A stretch of DNA of 58,294 nucleotides, from contig JBHEMU010000123.1 of NCBI GenBank assembly GCA_046262415.1, positions 1-58,294 on the forward strand, read 5' to 3'. The notes under the pieces were generated by a model that was given only the letters and a program-made list of their open reading frames with translations, was not told the origin of the DNA and searched no databases. The stretch comes from JACDAS01 sp046262415. GTDB lineage: Bacteria; Actinomycetota; Thermoleophilia; Gaiellales; Gaiellaceae. Made by a program: the position numbers and the translations under genes. Every line of letters begins with the position of its first letter. Positions within the stretch are counted from its first letter, which is position 1. Of this stretch, positions 38,972 to 47,230 are shown one piece after another.

Positions 38972-40387
38972 TCAGCGCACCGATACGAGCGTCAGCGCCC
39001 GGGCGACGTGGTTGTTGCTGGCGTCGCCGGCGTCGACCGTCATGCGGTAGCTTCGCCCCGCCGCCGGCGTGAACCTGAGCTTGAGCGTCACCCATCCGTC
39101 CGAGTCGATCAGCGGGGCCGGCTGCCGCACGTCGACGACCGTCTTCTTGAAGATCACCTTGTAGGTGACCCCGAGGCGCGTGCCCGTGCCGGACCGGCCG
39201 GCCAGCTCGAGCACGGAGACACGGACGAGCGGGTTCGGCTTGCCCGCCTTGACGTAGACGATCGCATTGCGGGCGTCGAGGAGCTTCGCCGCGGCGGAGA
39301 AGGGGCCGAACGACGGCTTCCGCGCGCCGTTCTCCCGGAGGAGACCGCTCTGCCAGGGGTTCGACGGATCGTCGCGGAGCACGAACCAGATGAAGATCGG
39401 GACGAAGGAGTAGCCCTTGGCGATGTTGAGGGCCTGCCGTGCGTAGGCCGTCTGCGTCCCGTAGGAGACTCCCTTCGGCTCCTCCGGCCTCGTCTCGTGG
39501 CTGTACTCGGTCACCCAGATCGGCGTGTCCTTGCGGCCGAAGGCCTTGTCGACGATCTTCTGGAACTCGGGCAGCTGCGTGAGGCTGACGTTGGGGAGGC
39601 GCACCCTCGCGGTCGGAGGCTGGCTCGGCGTGAACGGATACGGATGCTCGGCCCAGCCGTCGAACCTGAGATTCGGATCCGCCTTGGCGACGAGCTGCGC
39701 GAACTTCCCGGGCGAGTGCGAGTGCTGGACGACCGTCGTCGGCTTGTCGTGACCGCGCGCCGAGGTCTCGCCGATGCCGACGACGGCCCGCGAGTTGCCC
39801 GCCTTGATGCCCGTGTAGGCGGCGCGGTAGAGCCTCGCGTAGATCGCGGGAGCGAGGCTCGCGCCGCTGCTCGAGAACTGCGGCGACAGGAACTGGGCCA
39901 GGTTGGGCTCGTTCCAGACCGAGTAGAAGCGCACGTAGGGGTACCCCGCGAACCGTCCGGAGTAGCGCGAGGCCAGCGCGCGGGCGAAGTCGGTCAGGTC
40001 GCTCATCCGCGTCGGTGCGCGGTTCGCCTTCTCGTTGCCGTTCGCCCACGCCGGCGTGCCGTAGATACTCAGGAGCACCTCCATCCCGCGCCGCTGGGCG
40101 TTCCGGATCAGCTCGTCCACGTCGGAGAGCTCGTAGGCGGGATCGAACGGGTTCGTCGCGTTCGAGGGCCGGTTGAAGGCCACCCGCGACCAGGTCACCT
40201 GCGTCCTCACGATCGTGCCCGCGGCCCGCTGCGCCTCGTTCAGGTTCGCCTCGCGCGGCTCGCGGAAACGGAAGCTCGGGTCGTCCTGGAATCCGATGTA
40301 CATACGGGACGCGGCCGCCGCGGACAGAGGGGGCAGCAGGAGGCCGAGCAGGCACGCGAAGAAGATCAGGCGGATCGGTCGTTGCAA
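38972..40387 (-). CDS. Secreted clan GH-A glycoside hydrolase-like protein
   Basis: A 471-residue protein with a signal peptide (IRLIFFACLLGLLLPPLSAAAA). Residues about 30-360 form a TIM-barrel glycosidase resembling clan GH-A. RFYSVWNEPNLAQFL carries the acid/base Glu (WNEPN), and PIWVTEYSHETRP the probable nucleophile Glu on strand 7. The C-terminal 100 residues form a beta-rich domain. The substrate is unknown; plant or microbial glycans are candidates. The TTG start has AAAGGAGC about 10 nt upstream. It is convergent with glmS with only 3 nt between stops. Confidence 0.82.
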   Translation of the reverse strand: MQRPIRLIFFACLLGLLLPPLSAAAASRMYIGFQDDPSFRFREPREANLNEAQRAAGTIVRTQVTWSRVAFNRPSNATNPFDPAYELSDVDELIRNAQRRGMEVLLSIYGTPAWANGNEKANRAPTRMSDLTDFARALASRYSGRFAGYPYVRFYSVWNEPNLAQFLSPQFSSSGASLAPAIYARLYRAAYTGIKAGNSRAVVGIGETSARGHDKPTTVVQHSHSPGKFAQLVAKADPNLRFDGWAEHPYPFTPSQPPTARVRLPNVSLTQLPEFQKIVDKAFGRKDTPIWVTEYSHETRPEEPKGVSYGTQTAYARQALNIAKGYSFVPIFIWFVLRDDPSNPWQSGLLRENGARKPSFGPFSAAAKLLDARNAIVYVKAGKPNPLVRVSVLELAGRSGTGTRLGVTYKVIFKKTVVDVRQPAPLIDSDGWVTLKLRFTPAAGRSYRMTVDAGDASNNHVARALTLVSVR

Positions 40388-40489
40388 GGGGCTCGCTCCT
40401 TTGCGGTCGCGGTTCGGGCCACGGTATCGAACCCATTGTGAGGAGCGTGTTAGGAACCGTCACCGGCCCTTTCATACCGGCCCGGGGTA

Positions 40490-40903
40490 TCACTCGTCCG
40501 GTGGCGGGCGCCGCAGCCGCTTGACCGTGCCGCGACGGCGCTTCGTGTCGAGGCGGTGCTCGCGGGCCGCCTTCGTCGGCCCTGTCGACACCCTCGGCCG
40601 CTCGACGCGGAGGGCCCCGCGGAGGGCTTCGACCAGGCGCTCGACCGCGAGCTCACGGTTTCGCAACTGGCTGCGCTCGTCCTGTGCCACGGCCCGCAGG
40701 ACGGGACCTGCCCTGGCCACGACCCGCCGCTTCTGGATCGGGGTCAGCACCGCCGAAGCCTCCACGTCGAAGAGCGCCTCGACCCGCGTCTCGGACTTCT
40801 GCGCGTGCTGGCCGCCAGGCCCGCTCGACCGGGAGAAACGCAGGGTGATCTCCGCCGGGGGGATCGCGACGGAGCGGGTGACCCGAATAGACTCGCGCTC
40901 CAT
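40490..40903 (-). CDS. arfB: ArfB (YaeJ)-type peptidyl-tRNA hydrolase
   Basis: A 137-residue release-factor-like protein. The catalytic GGQ lies in RSSGPGGQHAQKSETRVEA, and the basic C-terminal tail (KAAREHRLDTKRRRGTVKRL) would enter the mRNA channel of stalled ribosomes. The protein lacks stop-codon recognition domains, so it fits rescue of ribosomes lacking a stop codon. A ribosome-binding site (AGGAG) lies about 10 nt before the ATG. That ATG and the ATG of the divergent HAD gene share the same CCATGG hexamer. Confidence 0.9.
   Translation of the reverse strand: MERESIRVTRSVAIPPAEITLRFSRSSGPGGQHAQKSETRVEALFDVEASAVLTPIQKRRVVARAGPVLRAVAQDERSQLRNRELAVERLVEALRGALRVERPRVSTGPTKAAREHRLDTKRRRGTVKRLRRPPPDE
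40888..40893 (+). promoter_or_regulatory. -10 box (TAGACT) of the HAD hydrolase gene
   Basis: TAGACT lies 8 nt before the plus-strand ATG, inside the 5' end of the divergent arfB coding sequence. Confidence 0.45.
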
Positions 40904-41678
40904 GGCCGCGATTCTCCTCGACGTGGACGGGGTCTTCCACGTCTCCGGGCACGCCATCCCCGGCGGCGCCGAGGCCGTGCGCGAGCTGCGCGAGGCCGGG
41001 CACCGGCTCCGGTTCGTCACCAACAGCACCACCCGGTCCCGCAGCCAGCTGGCGGATGAGCTCCGCGGCTTGGGCCTCGAGCTCGCCGACGAGGAGCTGC
41101 AGACGACGCCCCGCGCGGCCGCACACGCACTCCGCGGCAAGCGGGTCTTCGCGCTGACGATGGCGGCGGTCGTCGAGGACCTGGAGGGGATCGAGCTCGT
41201 CGGGGACGGGGCGCAGGCCGTGCTGCTCGGGGGCGCGGACGAGACGGCCGAGACGAACCGGGTCTTCACCTACATGAACCTCGCGCGCGCGTTCGCCGAG
41301 CTCGAGGCGGGCGCGGAGCTGTACTGCCTGCACAAGAACCGCTGGTGGCAGACGGCGCGCGGGCCGCTCCTGGACGCCGGCGCCTTCGTCGCGGGGCTCG
41401 AGTACGCGACCGGCGTCGACGCGACCGTGCTCGGCAAGCCGAGCTCGGCCTACTTCGCGGCCGCGCTGGAGGCGCTGGACGCGGACGCCGAGCGGACCTG
41501 GATGGTCGGGGACGATCTCGAGTCGGACATCGCGGGCGCCCAGCGCGCCGGGCTCCGCACCGTGCTCGTGCGGACGGGAAAGTTCCGGCCGGACGAGGTC
41601 GAGCGCTCGCGGATCGCCCCGGAGGGCGTGGTCAGCTCGATCGCGCAGCTGCCCGCCTGGCTCGAGCGCGAGGGTTAG
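40902..41678 (+). CDS. HAD-superfamily (IIA) phosphatase
   Basis: A 258-residue HAD hydrolase of subclass IIA. Motif I is ILLDVDGVFH (nucleophile D7, acid/base D9), motif II is FVTNSTTRS, the motif III Lys is in VLGKPSSAYF, and motif IV is WMVGDDLESDIAGAQRAG. These enzymes hydrolyse sugar phosphates, pyridoxal phosphate or 4-nitrophenyl phosphates; the true substrate is unknown. The ATG shares a CCATGG with the divergent arfB start. The TAG stop is completed by copy C of the 164-bp repeat. Confidence 0.9.
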   Translation: MAAILLDVDGVFHVSGHAIPGGAEAVRELREAGHRLRFVTNSTTRSRSQLADELRGLGLELADEELQTTPRAAAHALRGKRVFALTMAAVVEDLEGIELVGDGAQAVLLGGADETAETNRVFTYMNLARAFAELEAGAELYCLHKNRWWQTARGPLLDAGAFVAGLEYATGVDATVLGKPSSAYFAAALEALDADAERTWMVGDDLESDIAGAQRAGLRTVLVRTGKFRPDEVERSRIAPEGVVSSIAQLPAWLEREG

Positions 41679-41840
41679 TGCCCCGCCCAGCGACGTCCAC
41701 CGGTTTCTGGCCCGCGATCACGCGGCGCCATGCGGCGTCCTCAGTCGCCCCCGTACAGAAAAGTACGCGGGCTCCCTGCGTCTTTGCCTGGCTTGATGCT
41801 CGCTACCCAGAAATCCGGCGACGTCACTGGACGAGGCACT
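41677..41840. repeat. 164-bp palindromic intercistronic element, copy C
   Basis: Again exactly 164 bp from AGTGCCCC to GAGGCACT. It shares TGGCCCGCGATCACGCGGCG with both other copies and has an apical stem (CGCCCCCGTAC pairing GTACGCGGGC with one mismatch) around the loop AGAAAA. It begins in the HAD TAG stop and ends 1 nt before the acpS ATG. GAGG lies 5 nt before that ATG. Confidence 0.9.
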
Positions 41841-41841
41841 G

Positions 41842-42219
41842 ATGACGGCGGTTCGGATCGGTGTCGATCTGATCGAGATCGACCGGATCCGCCGGGCGCT
41901 CGATCGTCACCCGGGCTTCAGGGAGCGGTGCTTCACCGAGGCCGAGCGGGCCTACTGCGACGCGCGACCGAACCCGGCCCAGCACTACGCCGGTCGTTTC
42001 GCCGGGAAGGAGGCGGTCGGCAAGGCGCTCGGCTTCGGGATCGCGCGCGCGTTCGCCTGGCGCGATGTCGAGATCAGCGGCCGGCCGAAGCCGGCCGTTG
42101 CCCTGTCCGGGCGCGTGGCCGGCCGGGCGGCTCGCCTCGGGGCGGTCCGGCTCGACCTGTCGATGACGCACTCGAAGGCGCTCGCCGCAGCGGTGTGCGT
42201 CGTCGCCGATGTGGACTGA
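41842..42219 (+). CDS. acpS: Holo-[acyl-carrier-protein] synthase
   Basis: A 125-residue 4'-phosphopantetheinyl transferase that activates acyl carrier protein. The Mg-binding motifs are IGVDLIEIDRI at the N-terminus and RFAGKEAVGKALGFGI in the middle. The C-terminal MTHSKALAAAVCV is the usual end of the fold. The ATG directly follows copy C of the repeat, which provides GAGG. acpS followed by nnr and alr is a common bacterial gene order. Confidence 0.93.
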   Translation: MTAVRIGVDLIEIDRIRRALDRHPGFRERCFTEAERAYCDARPNPAQHYAGRFAGKEAVGKALGFGIARAFAWRDVEISGRPKPAVALSGRVAGRAARLGAVRLDLSMTHSKALAAAVCVVADVD

Positions 42220-42258
42220 CTCGCCCAGCCCACCCGGTCCGCGCGTAGTCAGCCCGAA

Positions 42259-43596
42259 ATGATCTTCGAGCCTCTCTACACCGCAGAGGAGATGCGGCGG
42301 GCGGAGGAGGGCCACGACATCCAGGAGCTGATGCGCCGCGCGGGTGCCGCCGTCGCCTCGGAGGCGCTGCGGCGGTTTCCCGACGCGCGCTCGTTCGTCG
42401 CGGTCTGCGGCGGCGGCGCGAACGGGGGCGACGGACGGATCGCTGTCGAGCGGCTCCGCGCCGAGGGCCGCGAGGCACAGGCGGTCGAGGTCCCGGCGGG
42501 CAGCCTGCCGCCGGCGGACGTGCTGGTCGACGCCCTGTTCGGGACCGGGTTCTCGGGCGAGCCGAGGGAGGCCGCGGCCTCGATGATCGACGCGATCAAC
42601 GGCTCGGGCGCCCCGATCCTCGCGGTCGACCTGCCCTCCGGCGTCGACGCCTCGACGGGCGAGGTCGGAGGCGCCGCCGTCCGAGCGGACGTCACCGTCA
42701 CCTTCCACGGGCCGAAGGTCGGGCTGGTGATCGGCCCGGGCCGCTACCACGCCGGGGCGGTCGTCGTCGCCGACATCGGCCTCGCGCCGGCCGAGACCGA
42801 GCATCGCCTGGTCACCGCCGAGATCCTGAAGCTCGTTCCGCGTCGGCGCCCGACGGACAACAAGTACAGCGCGGGGTCGGTGCTGGTGGTCGGCGGCGCG
42901 CCGGGGCTGACGGGTGCCGTGTGCCTCGCGGCGGAGGCGGCCTTCCGGGCGGACGCGGGCTACGTGGCCGTGGCGGTGCCGGCCCCCTCGCTTCCCGTCG
43001 TCGAGGCGCGGCTGCTCGAGGCGGTGAAAGGGGACGTCGCAGACGTCTTCGACTTGGCCGAGCGCGCGAGCGCGCTCGCGCTGGGACCGGGCCTCGGCCG
43101 GGGCCCCGAGCAGCGGCGGCTGGTGCGAGGGCTGCTGGCGTCCACGGGCCTGCCGGCGGTCGTCGACGCCGACGCCCTCGACGGCTTCGAGCCGGTCCAG
43201 CGCGAGGCTCCGACCGTCCTGACGCCGCACGCCGGCGAGCTGGGGCGGCTGCTGGACGAGGATTCCGACTGGGTCTCCGCCCACCGGCTGGAGGCGGCCC
43301 GCCGCTGCGCCCGGGAGTTCGACGCCGTGTGCCTGCTCAAGGGGGCGGACACGATCATCGCCGGGCCGGACGGCCGCGCCCTCGTCTACGCCGACGGTCC
43401 GCCCGGGCTCGCGACCGCCGGTACGGGCGACGTCCTCACCGGCGTCACGGCGGCCTTTCTCGCCAAGGGAATGCCCGCCCTCGAGGCCGCGGCCGTCGGC
43501 GCGGCTGCGTGCGGGACAGCCGCCTCGCTGGCGCCGCAGCAGGCCGGGCTCGTAGCGAGCGACGTGATCCGCCTGCTGCCGCGCGCGCTCGCGTGA
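42259..43596 (+). CDS. nnr: Bifunctional NAD(P)H-hydrate epimerase/dehydratase
   Basis: A 445-residue repair enzyme for hydrated NAD(P)H. The N-terminal YjeF-type epimerase domain (about 1-195) has CGGGANGGDGRIAVERL and LAVDLPSGVDASTGEV. The C-terminal ribokinase-fold dehydratase (about 205-445) has VVGGAPGLTGAVCLAA, PTVLTPHAGELGRLL, CLLKGADTIIAGPDGR and ATAGTGDVLTGVTAAFLA. It epimerises R-NAD(P)HX and dehydrates the S form in an ADP- or ATP-dependent way. The first glycine loop differs slightly from the usual GKGNNGGDG form. The stop overlaps the next GTG. Confidence 0.93.
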   Translation: MIFEPLYTAEEMRRAEEGHDIQELMRRAGAAVASEALRRFPDARSFVAVCGGGANGGDGRIAVERLRAEGREAQAVEVPAGSLPPADVLVDALFGTGFSGEPREAAASMIDAINGSGAPILAVDLPSGVDASTGEVGGAAVRADVTVTFHGPKVGLVIGPGRYHAGAVVVADIGLAPAETEHRLVTAEILKLVPRRRPTDNKYSAGSVLVVGGAPGLTGAVCLAAEAAFRADAGYVAVAVPAPSLPVVEARLLEAVKGDVADVFDLAERASALALGPGLGRGPEQRRLVRGLLASTGLPAVVDADALDGFEPVQREAPTVLTPHAGELGRLLDEDSDWVSAHRLEAARRCAREFDAVCLLKGADTIIAGPDGRALVYADGPPGLATAGTGDVLTGVTAAFLAKGMPALEAAAVGAAACGTAASLAPQQAGLVASDVIRLLPRALA

Positions 43597-44525
43597 CCGA
43601 CGTCGTCACTGGCGCCTTCTCGTACACGGGCCAGGCGATCGCCCGTGCCCTCGTCGCGAACGGCCGTGACGTGTGGAGCCTGTCGCGCCGGCAGGAGTCG
43701 CTCCCGGACCTGCCGCTTCGGGTGGAGCCGCTCCAGTTCGTCGACGAGCCGCTCCTCGTGGAGAGCCTGCGCGGGGCCCGGACGCTCTACAACACCTACT
43801 GGATCCGCTTTCCGCACGGCGGCGTGAGCTTCCAGGACGCGGTGGAGAACTCACGCATCCTCTTCCGTGCGGCCCGGCGGGTGGGGATCCGGCGGGTGGT
43901 GCACGTGAGCGTCTCGAACGCCTCGCCCGCATCGCCGCTGCCGTACTTTCGCGGGAAGGCCGAGGTGGAGCGGATCCTGGCCGAGTCCGGGCTCTCGTAC
44001 GCGGTCGTCCGGCCGACGCTCGTCTTCGGCCACGCGGACATCCTCGTCAACAACATCGCCTGGATCCTGCGGCGCTTCCCGGTCTTGCTCGTGCCCGGCG
44101 ACGGCCGCTACCTCGTGCAGCCCGTCTCGGTCTCGGACGTGGCGCGGATCTGCGTGGCGGCGGCCGGGGAGCCTGGAAACCTGACGGTGGACGCCGCCGG
44201 ACCCGACACGCTCAGCTTCGCGGAGCTCGTCCGCCTGGTCGCCGCGGCGACCGGCAGTCGCGCGCGTATCGTCCACGCGCCGCCCGACCTCGCGCTCGCG
44301 CTGGTCAGGGTCGCGGGGTGGCTGCTCCGCGACGTCGTCCTGACGCGCGAGGAGGTCACCGGCCTGATGCGGAGCCTGCTCGTCTCCGGTGACGCGCCCG
44401 CGGGGGCCGACCGCTTCGGCGACTGGGTGGCGCAGAATGCGCAGAGCCTCGGCGTCGCCTACGTGTCCGAGCTCGCGCGGAACTGGAGGGAACCCTGCAC
44501 CGGTCCGAGATCACGATCGACCTAG
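43593..44525 (+). CDS. NAD(P)-binding SDR/NmrA-type epimerase-like protein
   Basis: A 310-residue atypical short-chain dehydrogenase. The N-terminal Rossmann motif is VVTGAFSYTGQAIARAL (TGxxxxxG type). Further features are VVHVSVSNASPASPLPYFRGKA and the VVRPTLVFGHADILVNNIAW region. Residues 220-310 include a hydrophobic helix (PDLALALVRVAGWLL). Related proteins act on sugar nucleotides, NAD-linked ubiquinone-complex assembly or regulation; the role is not clear. The GTG overlaps the nnr stop (GTGA). Its 3' end overlaps the alr 5' end by 31 bp. Confidence 0.82.
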   Translation: MTDVVTGAFSYTGQAIARALVANGRDVWSLSRRQESLPDLPLRVEPLQFVDEPLLVESLRGARTLYNTYWIRFPHGGVSFQDAVENSRILFRAARRVGIRRVVHVSVSNASPASPLPYFRGKAEVERILAESGLSYAVVRPTLVFGHADILVNNIAWILRRFPVLLVPGDGRYLVQPVSVSDVARICVAAAGEPGNLTVDAAGPDTLSFAELVRLVAAATGSRARIVHAPPDLALALVRVAGWLLRDVVLTREEVTGLMRSLLVSGDAPAGADRFGDWVAQNAQSLGVAYVSELARNWREPCTGPRSRST

Positions 44526-45517
44526 GCGCGCTGCGCCGGAACGCACGCACGCTGCTGCGCGCGCTCGAGGGAGCAGAGCTGTGGGCGGTGGTGAAGGCCG
44601 ACGCCTACGGGCACGGGGCGCCGGACGCGGCGCGCGCCGCGCTCGAGGCGGGCGCGACCGCGCTGTGCACCGCCACGGTCGCCGAGGGGCTCGAGCTGCG
44701 ACGAACGCTCCCGGCGCCCCGCATCCTCGTGCTCGGCCCCGCCGGCGAGGAGGACGTGAACGCGGCGCGCCAGGCGAGCCTGGAGCTCACCGTCGGGGGC
44801 GAAGGGCCGGTCCCGGAGGGCGTGCGCGTCCACGTCAAGCTCGACACGGGAATGGGTCGCTGGGGCCTCTCGGAGCTGCCGGCACCCCCCGCGCAGGTGG
44901 TCGGCCTGATGAGTCACCTGGCGACGGCGGACTGCGACCCCGCCTTCGTCCGCAGTCAGCTCGACCGCTTCCTCGCGGCGACCGCTCCGTACGGCCATCT
45001 GACCCGTCATCTCGCGAACAGCGCCGCGGCGCTCAGGCTCCCGGAGACCAGGCTCGACGCGGCCCGTTGCGGCATCGCCCTCTACGGCCTCTCGCCGTTC
45101 GGGACGGATCCGGCCGAGGACGGCCTCGAGCCCGTGCTCGGCTGGACGAGCCACCTCGGCCGGGTGACCCGCCTCGCGCCCGGTGAGAGCACGGGCTACG
45201 GCCGCCGCTTCGTCGCCGAGAGGGAGACGTGGATCGGCGTCGTCCCGGTCGGCTACGCGGACGGCTTCCGGCGCGATCTCACCGGGACCCACCTGCTCGT
45301 GGGCGGCGAGCGGCGCCGCGTCGTCGGCACCGTGTCCATGGACGCGTTCGCCGTCGAGCTCGACCGGGAGCTCCCGGTCGGCACGCCCGCGACGATCGTC
45401 GGGGCCGGGCTGCTCGCGGAAGAGCACGCGCGGCACGCCGGCACGATCACGTACGAGCTCGTGACGAAGATCGACTCGAGCCCGCTGCGTGCGTCGCGGA
45501 GGGTGGTCGATGCATGA
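44495..45517 (+). CDS. alr: Alanine racemase, CTG start
   Basis: A PLP enzyme converting L-Ala to D-Ala for peptidoglycan. AVVKADAYGHGAP carries the PLP lysine (K34 from the CTG). VHVKLDTGMGRWGL, the STGYGRRF tyrosine and VPVGYADGFRRDL are also typical. The first in-frame GTG codons (44585, 44588) lie at VVKAD and would remove strand one (SEITIDLGALRRNA). Upstream there is no ATG, GTG or TTG in frame. CTG at 44495 has GGAGGG ending 4 nt before it, making it the best start. Confidence 0.94.
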   Translation: MHRSEITIDLGALRRNARTLLRALEGAELWAVVKADAYGHGAPDAARAALEAGATALCTATVAEGLELRRTLPAPRILVLGPAGEEDVNAARQASLELTVGGEGPVPEGVRVHVKLDTGMGRWGLSELPAPPAQVVGLMSHLATADCDPAFVRSQLDRFLAATAPYGHLTRHLANSAAALRLPETRLDAARCGIALYGLSPFGTDPAEDGLEPVLGWTSHLGRVTRLAPGESTGYGRRFVAERETWIGVVPVGYADGFRRDLTGTHLLVGGERRRVVGTVSMDAFAVELDRELPVGTPATIVGAGLLAEEHARHAGTITYELVTKIDSSPLRASRRVVDA

Positions 45518-46532
45518 GCTCCTGCGCGAGCTGCTCGCCGGCGAGCCCGCCTGGGTCGTCGGCGGCGCCGTCCGGGACGAGCTGCTCGGCCGGCCGGTGC
45601 TCGACGTCGACGTCGCCTGCGGCGAGCCCGAGCGGGCGGCGCGGTCACTGGCACGGCGGATCGGCGGCGCGCCCTTTCCGCTCTCCGAGCGGCACGGCGC
45701 CTGGCGCGTCGTCCTCGCCGACGGGCGGACGTGCGACTTCACGCCGCTTCGCGGCTCGATCGAGGACGACCTCGCCACGCGCGACTTCACGCTGAACGCG
45801 ATCGCCGTCGCGCTGGCGGGAGGCGGGATGGTCGATCCCTTCCGCGGCCGGGCCGACCTCGATGCGCGGACGCTTCGTGCCGTCGGGCCAGGTGTCTTCC
45901 GCGACGATCCACTGCGGCTGCTCCGCGCCGTCAGGCTCGAGGACGAGCTCGGGCTGCGCCTCGACGAGGAGACCGAGACGCTCGTCCGGACCCACGCCGA
46001 CCTCGTCAGCCGCCCGGCCGGCGAGCGGATCCTCGGCGAGCTCGTACGGCTTTCGGCGGCGGGATACCGGCGGCTCGCCGAGCTCGGGCTGCTCGAGCCG
46101 CTGGGGGGCTCCCTGGAGCGGTTGACCGAGCGGGTCGGCGAGCCCGGCTTTCGGCTCGTCTCGGTCTTCGGCGAGCGGCTTCTACGCCTGCCGGTCTCCA
46201 ACGAGCTTCGGCGGTACGCGCGCTGCCTCCTCCGCGCGCGGCCGCCCGAGGGCGCGTCCGCCCGGGCGATCCACCGTTTCCGGCGGCAGGCCGAGCCGTG
46301 GGCCCTCGAGGCGCTCGCGTACCTGGGCGAGGAGGAGCGGTTCGGCGACGCCGTGAGGGCCGCGAGGGCGGCCGATCCGGCCGAGCCGCTCCTGCGCGGG
46401 GACGAGCTCGGCCTGCCGCCGGGACCGGAGATCGGGCGGCTGCTCGAGCTGGTGGCGGAGGAGCGTGCCGCGGGCACGATCTCGACCCGCGAGGACGCGC
46501 TCGAGCTCGTGCGACGGGAGGCGGGTGCATGA
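45510..46532 (+). CDS. CCA-adding/poly(A) polymerase-type tRNA nucleotidyltransferase
   Basis: A 340-residue class II nucleotidyltransferase. The glycine motif AWVVGGAVRDELLGRPVLDVDVA includes the DxD metal site. ATRDFTLNAIAVAL and FRDDPLRLLRAVRLEDELG form the base-recognition region. It probably adds or repairs tRNA CCA ends; poly(A) polymerase activity cannot be excluded. The C-terminal HD domain of some family members is lacking. ATG 45510 overlaps the end of alr by 8 bp; another ATG (45514) overlaps the stop but is out of frame. Confidence 0.88.
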   Translation: MHELLRELLAGEPAWVVGGAVRDELLGRPVLDVDVACGEPERAARSLARRIGGAPFPLSERHGAWRVVLADGRTCDFTPLRGSIEDDLATRDFTLNAIAVALAGGGMVDPFRGRADLDARTLRAVGPGVFRDDPLRLLRAVRLEDELGLRLDEETETLVRTHADLVSRPAGERILGELVRLSAAGYRRLAELGLLEPLGGSLERLTERVGEPGFRLVSVFGERLLRLPVSNELRRYARCLLRARPPEGASARAIHRFRRQAEPWALEALAYLGEEERFGDAVRAARAADPAEPLLRGDELGLPPGPEIGRLLELVAEERAAGTISTREDALELVRREAGA

Positions 46533-47230
46533 GCCACGATCCGCTGCGCGCCCGCTTCGCCCGCACGGCCGCTCGGCTCGGCGAGCTCGAGGAACGCCGC
46601 CGGCCGGAGCTCGCCGCGCAGGTGCTCCGGTTCGTCCAGCCGCACGGCGACGAGCGGGCGCTCGATGCCGGCACCGGGACCGGTGCCCTGGCGTTCGCGC
46701 TGGCACCGCTCGTGCGCGAGGTGGTCGCCGTCGACCCGGTCCCGGAGCTGCTGGCGGAGGCCCGGAGCCGGGCGGCGGCGTTCCCGAACGTCAGCTTCTC
46801 GGAGGGCGACGCGACGCGCCTCGGGCACGAGGTGGCGGCGTTCGACCTCACCGCATGCCGCCACACGCTTCACCACGTGCGCCGCCCGGAGCTCGTGGTC
46901 GCCGAGCTCGCCCGGGTCACCCGGCCGGGGGGCCGCGTGCTGGTGATCGACCAGATCGCCCCCGTCGACCCGCTCGCGGCGCTCGAGCTGAACCGCTTCG
47001 AACGGGCGCGCGACCCATCGACGGCGCGCATCCTCGCGGACGTCGATCTGCGCGGGCTCTTCGACTCGAACTCGCTCGCGCTCGAACGGGAGCTCTTCGT
47101 CGAGGAGCGGCGAGAGCTCGAGCCCTACCTCGATCTCGCCGGCTGCGAGGGGGAGCCCCGCGAGCAGGCGCGCGGGCTGGCCCCGCCCGGGTACACGGCC
47201 ACGGTGGGCTGGTATCTGCTCCGCCGCTAA
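46529..47230 (+). CDS. SAM-dependent class I methyltransferase
   Basis: A 233-residue methyltransferase. The SAM-binding motif I is ALDAGTGTGALAFALAP, motif II VVAVDPVPELLAEAR, and FDLTACRHTLHHVRRPELVV with VTRPGGRVLVIDQIAP completes the fold. It resembles the UbiE/methyltransferase-11 group. The substrate is unknown. The ATG is coupled to the nucleotidyltransferase stop (ATGA), making it the last gene of the acpS-nnr-alr run. Confidence 0.88.
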   Translation: MSHDPLRARFARTAARLGELEERRRPELAAQVLRFVQPHGDERALDAGTGTGALAFALAPLVREVVAVDPVPELLAEARSRAAAFPNVSFSEGDATRLGHEVAAFDLTACRHTLHHVRRPELVVAELARVTRPGGRVLVIDQIAPVDPLAALELNRFERARDPSTARILADVDLRGLFDSNSLALERELFVEERRELEPYLDLAGCEGEPREQARGLAPPGYTATVGWYLLRR

